A program made the position numbers and the translations under genes. A DNA stretch of 64,000 nt, taken from Ensifer sesbaniae (lineage in GTDB: Bacteria > Pseudomonadota > Alphaproteobacteria > Rhizobiales > Rhizobiaceae). How positions within the stretch are numbered: the stretch's first letter is position 1; each line of letters opens with the position of its first letter. Below are positions 26,779 through 36,158 of the stretch, in pieces. The stretch is taken from contig NZ_JABEKU010000004.1 of the NCBI RefSeq assembly GCF_013283665.1, positions 1 through 64,000 on the forward strand. Direction: 5' to 3'. The notes under the pieces are model-generated. The model ran no database searches. It worked only from the letters and a program-made list of their open reading frames with translations, and was not told where the DNA came from.

Positions 26779-29700
26779 ATGGCATCGACAGCAGGAACCC
26801 AGATACCGAAACCAGCCAACGAACAGGACTTCGAAAGCAATTGCCTGATCTTGTGGCAATGCATCCTGGACGATCCCAATGTCTTCAAGGTCGGTCGTCG
26901 TGGCCAGGCCCAAAACGGTGTCGACCTTCGCGGGTATCGAAAGCAAAACGTCAGAAAACCCGTCGGAATACAATGCAAGCTCAAGAGCGAACGGACGAAG
27001 CTTACGGAAACGGAGGTCCGGGAAGAGTTCAGAAAAGCTCTGGGTTTCAAACCGGCTCTCACGGAATACTTCATTCTGACCACCGCGCCGGACGACAACG
27101 ACCTGCAGGTACTGGCCGACGAACTCGCCGTCGAACAGGCCGATAATGGGCGCGATATCCTCTTCTACGTATGGGGGTGGGGGACCATCTCGGAGAAGGT
27201 TGCCCAGTTCCCGGAAGCGATGCGCGCGTTTGACCCGAGTTACGGTGTGTACTCGGCTGAAATTCGTACTGAAATCTCAGAGGTGCGCACGGTACAGGAC
27301 TTAACCCGTGGGGAGATGGCGAGCGGATTAATGCAGGTCGGGAACGACTTGCGAGAGTCCAGCAAACAGATATTGGCGGCGATTGCTGAGAGTACACAGG
27401 GCAGCGTAGCGGCCGTCGAAGTTCAGTTGGACGCGGAGATAGACGGCTACCGGACAATCGCAAACGACGGAAAAGCAATAACCGCCTTGGCTCAGTTCCA
27501 GCGCTTGCTGGACCGTGTTGAAGGCACGGCCTCGGGTCGCATCCTTTTCAGGATCAAGGCAAACATCGCGAACTGTCTGCTCGCATCGGGAAAGAGCGAA
27601 GAAGCTGTGGCGCTTCTGTTGGAAGCCCATTCCCATGCGCCGACCGAGCCGAAGGCGATCGCAAACAAGGCTTTTGCCCTGCTGTTGCAAGGCGACTATT
27701 CTGGTGTCCTTGCAATGGGGCGGGAGAACATGCTCTCGAGGGCGGCCGACGAACACCTGTCGGCGCACGTCGTTCAGGCTGCCAGGTTCGATGACACTAT
27801 CGATGACCCGCTATCACTCATTCCCGAAAGCGACCGCGAAACGCCGGGTGTTCTCAATTCGCTGGCTCATTTCTATCGACACCGGTTGTCGCTGAAGTGG
27901 AGGAGCATAGCGGTCAACGCCGGCATTCGTTTTCCTGATGATCCGTTCGCCAAGCGGCTCTCCGCCGAAGCCGTCATCGATGCGATCTGCGAGGACAAGG
28001 AGTACCTCCATTCCGGCAGGCTCACTGAGCGGCAGCGGATCGACTTGGAGCAAGCGATCTCGAAGCTCTCCGATGTATGGAAACGCATAAGGACCGCGGA
28101 GGGCGAGGTCGACGATGCAGACAGCGCTGTCTGCTGCAACCTGCTGCTGGCCTATCGCATCAGCGGAGACCGTAAATCGGCGATGGAGCTGGTCAGGGAG
28201 GGCATCCCGCTTTTCGGTAATGATAGTGCCTTCATTCTCCGTGCGGCCGGCGCCGCTTTTGAGACTGGCGATCCGATCATCGACGAACTTCTGCCGAAGC
28301 TGGTCGATGGGCCTGATAAAACTCTGATGGTCTTTCAAACTGCTGTCGCGAGCAATGACTGGCAGACGCTGTCGGCAATCGATCCGTTGACGCTTGAAGC
28401 TGTACCCCAGTCGGAGCGGCGGATTTGCGATTTGGCGCTGCGCTTTGCCAAGCTCGCCCTATCTCCCCCGGCGGACCTCGAAACGGCCCTGAAAGACTTG
28501 GTGCGAGATGCGTCGGACGATCCCAGACTGAGCATCCTTGTAGCGCAGTATTGCGACACTTTGAAAATGGACGGGCTGGCAGAGGAAGCGTGGCGAAATG
28601 CCATCAATGCGGTGAACGACACCACGCACCATTCCGGGCGGATAATGACGGCAACTTACGCAGCAAGGAAGGGGCATTGGAGCGATGCAGCCGACATCCT
28701 TGACGGACGGATAGACGAAAACCGCGACTCCGAGGAACTGCGATCACTTGCCCTGGGTCTTGTGAACGAGAGACCAACGCGTGAAAGAGCGACTGCGTTT
28801 TTCCATCGCCTCCCGACCGAGATACGCTCTAAGCCGTTCTATATGCGTGCAGAAGGAAGGATGTACTTCAACTATGGTGCGCTTTCCCAAGCAGAAGAGC
28901 TTACACGGCGCCTCCTCGATACGAAGCCTGACATAGATGCCGTCCTGACCTTGATCGTGCTTTTGAAGAGGCAGGACCGCGCCAGCGAAATCGCCGCGGC
29001 CCTTTCGATTGACAAGCTCTTGACGATGCCTGGTGAGCCTGGAGAAATGCTCGATATCGCGCACGAGCTTAGTCGCGTGGGGCGCGGCGATGAGGCCTTG
29101 AAGTACGCCTACGATGTACTGCGCTCAAATCCGAACAACGCAGAAGTCGCACGGAAGTACGCAATCCTAATCCTTGGCTCTGAGGACAGGATATCGATCC
29201 CGTCCAGCCCGGTCGTCGCCCTCGATACATGGGTGAGGCTCAGCAGACAGGACCATCGTGGTTTTGCCTTCATCATCGAGAATGGCGAAGACGACCCAAC
29301 GGGAGGGTATGTCTCGCCTCGCCACCCGCTCGCCAGCCTCTCCATCGGGAAGCAGGTGGGAGAAACGTTTAGCGAAGAGCGCGCTTTGGGAGACCAGCCT
29401 GTCTGGAAGATCGAAGAGATAAAGCACAAGTATCTCCATGCGCTCCACGACATCATGGAGAACTATCAGACGCGGTTTCCCGACGCGGGTGGTCTTTATG
29501 CCTTTACGACCAAGGGGGACGATGTCGGGCCCATCCTGGACCAGATAAAGTCTCACGGGGAGAGCGAGAGAGCTCGCGCAGACTTGTACCTGAAGCACCA
29601 TGTCCCTTTCCACATGGTTGCCCGAAAGTTCGAGCGGTCGCCAATTGCCTTCGCAGACTACCTCAGGGCCATCGGTGAGAAAATCCGTTCATGTGTCGGC

Positions 29701-30852
29701 CAGGATCTCGAGCAATCCCAAGCTCAGGAAATCATCGAAGAGTACCGGGGGCGGGGGGCGGTGCTGGACACTTATGCGGCATGGACCGCCGCATCTATGG
29801 ATATCTTCGATGTCCTGAAGGAGACTTTCGGTAGCCTCTACATCTCCCAGTCCGTATTCGACGACTTGGTCGTCCTGAAGGGCGGCGATGATTTTTCGGA
29901 ACGGGAGTTTTCGCTATCCTGGCGCGGCGGGGAATTCTACAGGGACGAACTCACGCGAGAACGCTTCGCGGAGTGGCAAGACTACATCCGCGCACAACGT
30001 GATAAGATAGAAGTTAACTGCATCGTAGAGGCCGTTACCGCCCCAAATCAACGAAATGCGATTGCCGAGGTTTTCATCGCGAATTTCGGCTCAAACGTCA
30101 TGGATGCGGCAGTACTAGCAAATCGCGGCCACGTACTTCTATCTGAAGACATGTACTTCCGGCAGATTGCAGCGAATGCATGGTCGGTTCCCGGCGTTTG
30201 GCTTCAAAGCGTTCTCGTGGGCTCGGTCAGCACCGGCGCGCTTACAACCGAGCGTTACGTTGCGAAGACCGTCGATCTGGGCCGGCTTCGCCATGGTCAT
30301 CTGACAGTCAATGGGCCTTTGTTTGCCGAACTCATTGCCCTTGCAAAGGACGACACGCTTCAAGATTTCGAGGCTGCGGCTGACTTTATCGGCACCCCCG
30401 ACGCCGATATCGTCGCCCACGCTGAGGTGGTAATCAATTTTACGAAGATCGCACGTGCCCGGAGTGGTCGGCGGCCCGGCTTAATAGTAAGCGCGCTGGG
30501 GCTCCTTCTGGAAAAACTCATCCGTCACGGACCAGAAAATTGGAGCTTCACCGTAGCGCTGGTGTACAACAGCGTCGGTACGACGGAACGTAGCTACATC
30601 CTGGACTGGGTAAAGGGGCATTTTCTGCCGGTGGATGATATGCTTCTCGCCGCCCGCTCGTTGAACATGTATGGGGTCCGGTATACTATCGCGCAAATTC
30701 TAAGCAGCGAGAGCACGGTTGAGGTGGTCCGTCGTCACCGAAGGCGTCGGCGCAGCAACATGGTGATAGTTGCGCCTCAAGCCCCGCCCTACGTTGCTCC
30801 GCCGCGACTCTCGCCGCCCAAACACCGCCGCGGTAAACGCAAGGGAAGGTAA
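26779..30852 (+). CDS. Giant nuclease / helical-repeat / PIN-like protein (putative defence)
   Basis: A 1357-residue protein that I do not recognise as a named family. Residues about 12-110 resemble a PD-(D/E)xK restriction-like domain of the DUF4297/Mrr kind: NGVDLRGYR with Asp49 and, 15 residues on, GIQCK with Gln65 and Lys67, then EYFILTTAPDD. Residues about 220-860 are a long alpha-helical, TPR-like array (for example ASGKSEEAVALLLEAHSHAP, YGALSQAEELTRRLLDTKPD, RGDEALKYAYDVLRSNPNN). Residues about 990-1130 look PIN-like: LDTYAAW (Asp997), NVMDAAVLANRGHVLLSED (Asp1109, Asp1124). The tail is Arg/Lys- and Pro-rich. Two nuclease-like modules joined by a sensor-like repeat array next to an AAA/TOPRIM pair suggest an anti-phage role, which is inference. 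Confidence 0.75.
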   Translation: MASTAGTQIPKPANEQDFESNCLILWQCILDDPNVFKVGRRGQAQNGVDLRGYRKQNVRKPVGIQCKLKSERTKLTETEVREEFRKALGFKPALTEYFILTTAPDDNDLQVLADELAVEQADNGRDILFYVWGWGTISEKVAQFPEAMRAFDPSYGVYSAEIRTEISEVRTVQDLTRGEMASGLMQVGNDLRESSKQILAAIAESTQGSVAAVEVQLDAEIDGYRTIANDGKAITALAQFQRLLDRVEGTASGRILFRIKANIANCLLASGKSEEAVALLLEAHSHAPTEPKAIANKAFALLLQGDYSGVLAMGRENMLSRAADEHLSAHVVQAARFDDTIDDPLSLIPESDRETPGVLNSLAHFYRHRLSLKWRSIAVNAGIRFPDDPFAKRLSAEAVIDAICEDKEYLHSGRLTERQRIDLEQAISKLSDVWKRIRTAEGEVDDADSAVCCNLLLAYRISGDRKSAMELVREGIPLFGNDSAFILRAAGAAFETGDPIIDELLPKLVDGPDKTLMVFQTAVASNDWQTLSAIDPLTLEAVPQSERRICDLALRFAKLALSPPADLETALKDLVRDASDDPRLSILVAQYCDTLKMDGLAEEAWRNAINAVNDTTHHSGRIMTATYAARKGHWSDAADILDGRIDENRDSEELRSLALGLVNERPTRERATAFFHRLPTEIRSKPFYMRAEGRMYFNYGALSQAEELTRRLLDTKPDIDAVLTLIVLLKRQDRASEIAAALSIDKLLTMPGEPGEMLDIAHELSRVGRGDEALKYAYDVLRSNPNNAEVARKYAILILGSEDRISIPSSPVVALDTWVRLSRQDHRGFAFIIENGEDDPTGGYVSPRHPLASLSIGKQVGETFSEERALGDQPVWKIEEIKHKYLHALHDIMENYQTRFPDAGGLYAFTTKGDDVGPILDQIKSHGESERARADLYLKHHVPFHMVARKFERSPIAFADYLRAIGEKIRSCVGQDLEQSQAQEIIEEYRGRGAVLDTYAAWTAASMDIFDVLKETFGSLYISQSVFDDLVVLKGGDDFSEREFSLSWRGGEFYRDELTRERFAEWQDYIRAQRDKIEVNCIVEAVTAPNQRNAIAEVFIANFGSNVMDAAVLANRGHVLLSEDMYFRQIAANAWSVPGVWLQSVLVGSVSTGALTTERYVAKTVDLGRLRHGHLTVNGPLFAELIALAKDDTLQDFEAAADFIGTPDADIVAHAEVVINFTKIARARSGRRPGLIVSALGLLLEKLIRHGPENWSFTVALVYNSVGTTERSYILDWVKGHFLPVDDMLLAARSLNMYGVRYTIAQILSSESTVEVVRRHRRRRRSNMVIVAPQAPPYVAPPRLSPPKHRRGKRKGR

Positions 30853-31095
30853 TCCGGGACCACGGGGAAGTCAGATCCGGAACGCCAAAGGGCCGCAGTT
30901 TGCAAGTTTGGTTTGCTCACAGAGTCGGAAAATTACAGCCTCAACAACCTGTCGCAACTCGTTAGACATAACCCCATCTTCGAGTCGTGCTTGAGCCTTC
31001 CCGCTCATGCTGAATGTCCGGTGAAAACGGGGAGAAAGACAATCCTAAATTCGATAATTGACGAATAATCGTCAATAATGTTATTTTAGCGCCAA
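30853..31095. other. Promoter region of the ATPase/TOPRIM pair
   Basis: About 240 bases, no gene. AT-rich at its right end with a perfect 7-bp inverted repeat (listed separately) immediately before the ATPase start. Confidence 0.5.
31057..31076. promoter_or_regulatory. Inverted repeat, possible operator
   Basis: ATTGACG, six AT bases, CGTCAAT: a perfect 7-bp palindrome arm pair 20-30 bases upstream of the ATPase ATG, in an AT-rich region likely to contain the promoter. Confidence 0.45.
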
Positions 31096-32337
31096 ATGAG
31101 GCGCGTTATGCTGTATAAACTTGAAGTCGAAAACTTCTTTTCCATCCGAGATCTGCAGATTCTCGACCTGACAGTGGATGCAAAAGTGCCTGATCCTGAG
31201 GGTCGTTATACCCCCCTGTTCGACGGCGCGGACGCACGCGTGCCGAAAGTCGTCGCTTTCTACGGCGCGAATGCGTCAGGCAAGACAACGGTGCTGCGCG
31301 CGCTCGAATTCGTTGTGACGATGATCCGCGACAGCGTGGCGCGTACGATCCCAGGCTTTACTGGCATCGAGCGTTTCAACGATGCGGCTTCCGCCAATCG
31401 GCCGATTAAGTTCGCGATCGAGCTTAGTGGCGCGATGAACCTGACACCAGAGGTCCATCAGCGTGCTTTGGACGGCGAAAAGGTCGAGCAAGGCACTTAC
31501 CGTTACGAACTGGAAATCGAGCTCAAGGAAGGGCTCGCGATGCGGATCGCGTCCGAAGCGCTCCGTCAGAAACCGAATGGTCAAGGGAAATGGCAACGTG
31601 TGTTTGAGCGAGATGCCGAGGGCAAGGTGAAGGACTCTAAGAGCTTCAGCCTTTCGGGTTTCCAGCACCTCGTGAAGACGCTCGCCGGCAATCACACGGT
31701 GCTGTCGTCCTTCGCAAAATTTCAGCATCCCAGCGCGCAGCTTTTCGTGGATGCGGCGCGCCACGCCTTCTTTCAGATTGAGCCCGTGCATTCCTTCGCC
31801 GATCGCGAAGTGATTGACTACCTGAAAAACAAGCCGAACGTCGTTTCGCTTCTGAAGGATGAGCTGAGCCGTATCGACGTTGGCGTCGAAGGGATCCGCT
31901 TTCAGCAAACGGAGAGCGGGCCGCTCTTGTTGTTCAAGCATGCAGGTCTTGAAGTTGAGATGCCCTGGATGATGGAAAGCCACGGGACGCGGGCTTTCAT
32001 CAAAATGTTCCCGTTCATCGCAACTGCCCTCGAAACGGGCGGTCTTGCGGCTATTGACGAAATGGACACGGCCATCCATCCGAATATGCTGCCGGAACTG
32101 GTGCGCTGGTTCTATTCGGTTTCCGGGCGCAACTTGCTGAACGCACAGCTCTGGCTTACTTGCCATTCGGCCTCGCTGCTCGATTACCTCAACAAGGAGG
32201 AAATCGTAATTTGCGAGAAGGACAGGCAGGGTCGCAGCCATCTTTACAGCCTCATGGATGTAAAGGTGCGTCGCGACGAGAACCACTACCGCAAGTATCT
32301 GAGTGGTGCATATGGCGGGGTCCCGCACCTCGGATGA
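31096..32337 (+). CDS. AAA15-family ATPase (RloA/AbiLi-like)
   Basis: A 413-residue ABC-type ATPase of the COG1106/AAA15 group. Walker A is FYGANASGKTT (about residues 56-65), preceded by the usual VENFFSIRDL start; Walker B is AAIDEMDTAIHPNMLPEL near residue 318; WLTCHSASLLDYL supplies the switch histidine. Its last codons overlap the next gene (ATGA). In RloAB/AbiL systems such an ATPase is paired with a TOPRIM-like RloB protein, and PARIS uses the same logic with AriA/AriB. Start may be ATG 31096 or 31108; GAGGCG before 31108 favours the latter. Confidence 0.87.
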   Translation: MRRVMLYKLEVENFFSIRDLQILDLTVDAKVPDPEGRYTPLFDGADARVPKVVAFYGANASGKTTVLRALEFVVTMIRDSVARTIPGFTGIERFNDAASANRPIKFAIELSGAMNLTPEVHQRALDGEKVEQGTYRYELEIELKEGLAMRIASEALRQKPNGQGKWQRVFERDAEGKVKDSKSFSLSGFQHLVKTLAGNHTVLSSFAKFQHPSAQLFVDAARHAFFQIEPVHSFADREVIDYLKNKPNVVSLLKDELSRIDVGVEGIRFQQTESGPLLLFKHAGLEVEMPWMMESHGTRAFIKMFPFIATALETGGLAAIDEMDTAIHPNMLPELVRWFYSVSGRNLLNAQLWLTCHSASLLDYLNKEEIVICEKDRQGRSHLYSLMDVKVRRDENHYRKYLSGAYGGVPHLG

Positions 32338-32900
32338 GCCGCCGACGCCCACCACATATCATGCTTCGCCGACCGATCTATATCGGCTGCGAAGGCGCGT
32401 CAGAAGTCGGTTACGCAAGTTTTTTGCAAGACCTGATCCGCGAAGCCAATCTCGCGGTGCATTTGCAGATCGACGAGTTCGGGCCGGGAACTGGTGATCC
32501 CCTGTCGCGTATCCAAATGGCTGTGCTACGTCTGAAGCGGCTAGAGAAGACACGCACTGCCTTCGCTGAGCGCTTTGCGCTTCTCGATTCTGATCAGGCT
32601 GAGCAAGATCCGGAGCGAGCCAGACTTGCACGTAACTTGGCGGCTGATCATGACATCGTCATCGTTTGGCAACGACCCTGCTTTGAGGCAGTTATTCTAC
32701 GCCACCTGATGGGCAAGACGGCCAATCGCCCGCCAGACTCTGCGGCCGCGATCAGGGCGCTTGAAAAGGAATGGCCGGAGTACCGAAAACCCATGTCGCG
32801 CGCGGACCTAGCGCGCCGACTTGATCGAGATGGCGTCCTTCGTGCGTCAAGCGTTGAGGCCGAACTGCGAGACCTGCTGCGCAGCGTGGGGCTGTTGTAA
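32334..32900 (+). CDS. RloB-family TOPRIM-like protein (AbiLii-like)
   Basis: A 188-residue protein translationally coupled to the ATPase (ATG inside the TGA overlap at 32334). PIYIGCEGASEVGYASFL near the N-terminus has the conserved Glu of TOPRIM folds and FALLDSDQAEQDPER the DxD motif; VWQRPCFEAVILRHL is the conserved W..P.FE.W.LLH-like block of RloB (PF13707). Known RloB partners are effectors of abortive-infection pairs with AAA15 ATPases; nuclease activity is inferred from the fold. Confidence 0.85.
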   Translation: MSRRRPPHIMLRRPIYIGCEGASEVGYASFLQDLIREANLAVHLQIDEFGPGTGDPLSRIQMAVLRLKRLEKTRTAFAERFALLDSDQAEQDPERARLARNLAADHDIVIVWQRPCFEAVILRHLMGKTANRPPDSAAAIRALEKEWPEYRKPMSRADLARRLDRDGVLRASSVEAELRDLLRSVGLL

Positions 32901-33020
32901 AGGGCGCACTCGGCTTCATGCGGAGCTCGGCGGCTTTGTCAGACGTGATGATAGAAACCGGCTGGCATTGGCTTCCGTATCAGAAAGTGTCCGAGAACCT
33001 TGATAGCTTCACGGGAGTCG

Positions 33021-34085
33021 CTAGAGCCCAGCGCCGTGGACTTGAGCCATCCCCTCATTTCCTTCCTGCAGCATACGCCGCAAGGAGCGGCCTTGAAGCT
33101 CCGGCTTATCCATGGGCAGGTCCATCGCGGGACCTAGCATCGAGCCGTAGGCATGCTCCTCTCCGGAGAAGCTCCGGCTTACGACACCACGAACGACTGC
33201 GCCCCTTGCACCAAAAACGGGAGCGCCGCTCATCTTGCCTGGAACTCGGGCATTGAAATCGAAGCAGGGTCCAGGTGTTGAGACTTCCTTCGCAATGTGG
33301 TTCTGGGGGAACGTCTGCAGGATGTTACCGGCAGTTACGAAAAGGTTCAGCCGAAAATCGTCATCAACGATCCGACCGGTGGCTGGATTGATCTCAATGT
33401 CCGGCATCTCAGAATACCCGAGTGCATACGCATCCTCCCCCGGCGTGAACGCGTTCAGAGACATGTTCAGCGGCTGATGGGCTTGGCCGCCCGGCATCTG
33501 GGGTATCTTGCACACAGCGACATCAGTGAGATGCTCCCAGCGATCATCTTCGTACAGAAGTGGACTTTGCTTCCAATCGCCCCAAGCCCACATTTTTTCG
33601 AAAGGAAAGAACCTAAAGGCCTTTTGCAGATAACTCCCTCTGCCTTGCATCCAATAGGGTATGAAGACCCCGAAATTCAGTTCGTCGCGATGCTGTACTG
33701 CTCGGCCGACACGCACTGCCCCGTAGCCCGCTTCCAAAGGATCAAGCAGCACATGTGCAGCTGTGATCAGGTAGCCTGTGCAGCTAATTATGGATGCAGT
33801 TCCTATGCATCGGATCGCGCTTTCACCTTCCAGCCACGCCACCACGGGAACGATGCTCTGCTGCATCAAGAATTCAGTGGTTCCAAAGAGGGAGAGAACG
33901 TCGTCAAATCGGCCATTCGGGTTGTTTGTCAAAACCTCCACGTTGCCCTGCAAAAGAAAATACCGCTGGTCGTCCTCAGCCTTCGAGGCAAGGGTAAGCC
34001 CTTTGACGTTGTCTATAGACCACCGCCCGTCGGGGCGATTCACCCAAACCGATTTTAGTATCTGAAGGGGGAATTCAATCGCCAT
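33021..34085 (-). CDS. Trypsin-like serine protease
   Basis: A 354-residue protein whose central part is a chymotrypsin-fold protease: TGYLITAAHVLL (His111), LTDVAVCKI (Asp188) and GKMSGAPVFG (Ser286) form a complete catalytic triad. An 80-residue N-terminal extension precedes it. There is no signal peptide, so it should act in the cytoplasm. It is the last gene of a four-gene minus-strand cluster and follows the Ymh-domain gene by 187 bases. Cytosolic trypsin-like proteases are used in bacterial immunity to activate or destroy partner proteins, for example with gasdermins; the target here is unknown. Confidence 0.8.
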   Translation of the reverse strand: MAIEFPLQILKSVWVNRPDGRWSIDNVKGLTLASKAEDDQRYFLLQGNVEVLTNNPNGRFDDVLSLFGTTEFLMQQSIVPVVAWLEGESAIRCIGTASIISCTGYLITAAHVLLDPLEAGYGAVRVGRAVQHRDELNFGVFIPYWMQGRGSYLQKAFRFFPFEKMWAWGDWKQSPLLYEDDRWEHLTDVAVCKIPQMPGGQAHQPLNMSLNAFTPGEDAYALGYSEMPDIEINPATGRIVDDDFRLNLFVTAGNILQTFPQNHIAKEVSTPGPCFDFNARVPGKMSGAPVFGARGAVVRGVVSRSFSGEEHAYGSMLGPAMDLPMDKPELQGRSLRRMLQEGNEGMAQVHGAGL

Positions 34086-34272
34086 ATTGTTGATCTCTAC
34101 TGGGGATGATCTGAAAGATCGGGGCCTCCGAACTAGTGAAACGCTCGGAACAACACGTTCAACAGTCCGTCCATCTCTGGAGACGCAGCTCGCAGTGCCA
34201 TTGGCTCATCGCCAGCTTTCTGGCATTGACGAAGTGGATGGTCGCGGTCGCGACGTGCCGGCACGACATCCA

Positions 34273-35031
34273 TCAGGCCACATCATTCAATGCGGCAACG
34301 CGCGCATCGACGATTTTCATAAGGTGATTGGCCAACATGATGATCTCCACAGCCTCCGCAGGATCCTCCATGTTCACATCGCGATGCGAGTTAGGGTTTT
34401 TGTAGGATCCGATGGCACCTGTGAAAAGCTCCATACGTGCGGTCCGTTCGCCAGCTTCAGCCGCAGTATCCGTCAACGCGCCGCCTTCAGGCCGGAAGGC
34501 ATCACGCATTAATCGGACACCGATTTGATCATTCCCGGAACTGGCCGCTTCTCGAACGTAAACCTCGACCGCTTTCATGGCCTGGAAAACCGCGCTGTCG
34601 TACTCGCCGCGAACAAACGACGACCAAACCAGATCAGCGAAGCGCGTGTGCAGGATGTCCTTTGGTAGCAGACGCGAGATCTGGTGCGCGGCGAAAGCAC
34701 GTTCATCTTCAAAGGCCTGGCCGCGTCGGCTTACGATCGAGAACCCGTTGGGGCCATTGCCATCCGGTGTGGGGATAAGCATTCCCTGGGCGATCAGCCA
34801 ATACCATGCCTCTGTAATCGCCACTTTAATCGGCTCGGCGCGCTGCACCGGCCACGGAGCGTCGTTACCGAAATGGCCGATTACCTCATTCAGGGCGTTG
34901 CCGAGATGAACACTTCGCGCGCCATTGGCCAACCTTCGCCTAAGGACGAATAAAAGCTTTCCCGCAAGTTCCTCCGGCTCCAATTCCAGCAATAGATCGG
35001 CGTCAGGAATCTCAGCGGCAAGGTCTTTCAT
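34273..35031 (-). CDS. TIGR02391/Ymh-domain protein
   Basis: A 252-residue protein. The C-terminal half has VFQAMKAVEVYVREA, GVRLMRDAFRPEGGALTDT and LFTGAIGSYKNPNSHRDV, the signature of the TIGR02391 (Hypoth_Ymh) family, which is HEPN-like and common in phage-defence neighbourhoods. The N-terminal half is unassigned. ATG 35031 is preferred because GGAGAA lies five bases upstream; the open frame continues to 35121. It is 52 bases downstream of the membrane/coiled-coil gene and likely in one operon with it. Confidence 0.82.
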   Translation of the reverse strand: MKDLAAEIPDADLLLELEPEELAGKLLFVLRRRLANGARSVHLGNALNEVIGHFGNDAPWPVQRAEPIKVAITEAWYWLIAQGMLIPTPDGNGPNGFSIVSRRGQAFEDERAFAAHQISRLLPKDILHTRFADLVWSSFVRGEYDSAVFQAMKAVEVYVREAASSGNDQIGVRLMRDAFRPEGGALTDTAAEAGERTARMELFTGAIGSYKNPNSHRDVNMEDPAEAVEIIMLANHLMKIVDARVAALNDVA

Positions 35032-35083
35032 GCTTTCTCCAATCCGATGACAAGGGATACGACGAGAGCTAATAGTTGCGCAT

Positions 35084-35962
35084 TCAGTGCGAGCTCCTCG
35101 CAATCGCTCTGATATCTTCAAGCATGTTCAAAATCTGGCCATCACGCTGGCGGAGCGCCTGCGCCACACGGTCGGCTGAAGCACGATGGGTTTGCTCCAG
35201 TTCCCGTAGGAGCCGATCGTTTGCTACACGGTCTTCTGCTTGGCGATCAATGATCTGTCGCGCCAAACTTTCTAGTTTCGCCGGTGTTTCATCGGGCCAG
35301 AAGTGGTCGATCACCATTGGAATGAAAGGTGTGACGACGGAAATGAATAGGGCGAGGATGGCCACGCGAACCGCGTTTCTTGCAGATCGGTCCGTCTGCT
35401 CGGAAGCCTTATCAAATTTCTCTAGGAAATGTGCCGCGTGCCCCTGAATATCATTGGCGATGTTCGCGGCACCTGACATGACCGTCAGCATTTGCTCAAA
35501 CTTTGCTTCGATATCCTCGAGCTTCTTATTGGTATTTAGGATGGGGTTCGGCGGAATGGTCGGCAGACGCATTGGTTTGACTTCAATTTCCGTGGCGAAA
35601 CCGGTCGGCGAGCGCATGGCGCTGATGCGGCTACGTTGTGCCTCCAGGTCACTGTAGAGCTTTTGCATGCCTCCCAACGGACCGATGGCGTCTTCCATCC
35701 GTTTTCGATGCTGCTCTATCTCGTCGAGAATTTTTCCCACCTCGGCCGGAGGTTGAGTCAGCTCCCTGATTCTGCGCTGTTCTTCTTCCAACTGGCGCGT
35801 CACTAGATCGGTCGACCCTGGGCTATGGAGAGCATTGAACGTCTCGGCGGCAGCACCGGTGCGAGCCACTAAGTCCGATACATCCAACGGCTCTGTGCTT
35901 TTAAGATCCGACAGCTTCACTTTATAAGGCGTCTTGCCTTCAACCGGATCGTCTTCGCTCAT
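35084..35962 (-). CDS. Coiled-coil protein with one membrane segment, unknown function
   Basis: A 292-residue protein with no recognised family. Residues about 55-115 (LVTRQLEEEQRRIREL...IEQHRKRMEDAIG...SDLEAQRSRI) and about 145-195 are predicted coiled coil; residues 197-220 (AVRVAILALFISVVTPFIPM) form one strong hydrophobic helix; a second coiled coil follows. A single internal membrane anchor flanked by coiled coils suits an oligomeric membrane effector or sensor. It is located between a possible nuclease gene and the Ymh gene. Confidence 0.7.
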   Translation of the reverse strand: MSEDDPVEGKTPYKVKLSDLKSTEPLDVSDLVARTGAAAETFNALHSPGSTDLVTRQLEEEQRRIRELTQPPAEVGKILDEIEQHRKRMEDAIGPLGGMQKLYSDLEAQRSRISAMRSPTGFATEIEVKPMRLPTIPPNPILNTNKKLEDIEAKFEQMLTVMSGAANIANDIQGHAAHFLEKFDKASEQTDRSARNAVRVAILALFISVVTPFIPMVIDHFWPDETPAKLESLARQIIDRQAEDRVANDRLLRELEQTHRASADRVAQALRQRDGQILNMLEDIRAIARSSH

Positions 35963-36158
35963 GGAAGTTCCCTACGCGTCGTCGCGACTAAGCCGCCATC
36001 CAATGTAAATATGGGCGAGCTCTAAGCTCATGCTAGCAATGTAGTCGTGTTTTGGCGGTTGGAGGTGCGTCGCGACCGACGCAAGCGGCTAATTGCGATA
36101 GCCTACCCGCCGTCTTCGCGCTTCGACGATCCAACCCGCCTGGATGTGGGAGGGGCAT

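Noticed and set aside
31276-32355. 359-residue minus-strand open frame
   Set aside because: Antisense to the AAA15 ATPase, which has all Walker motifs; no family signal.
33297-34058. 253-residue plus-strand open frame
   Set aside because: Antisense to the serine protease, whose triad is complete.
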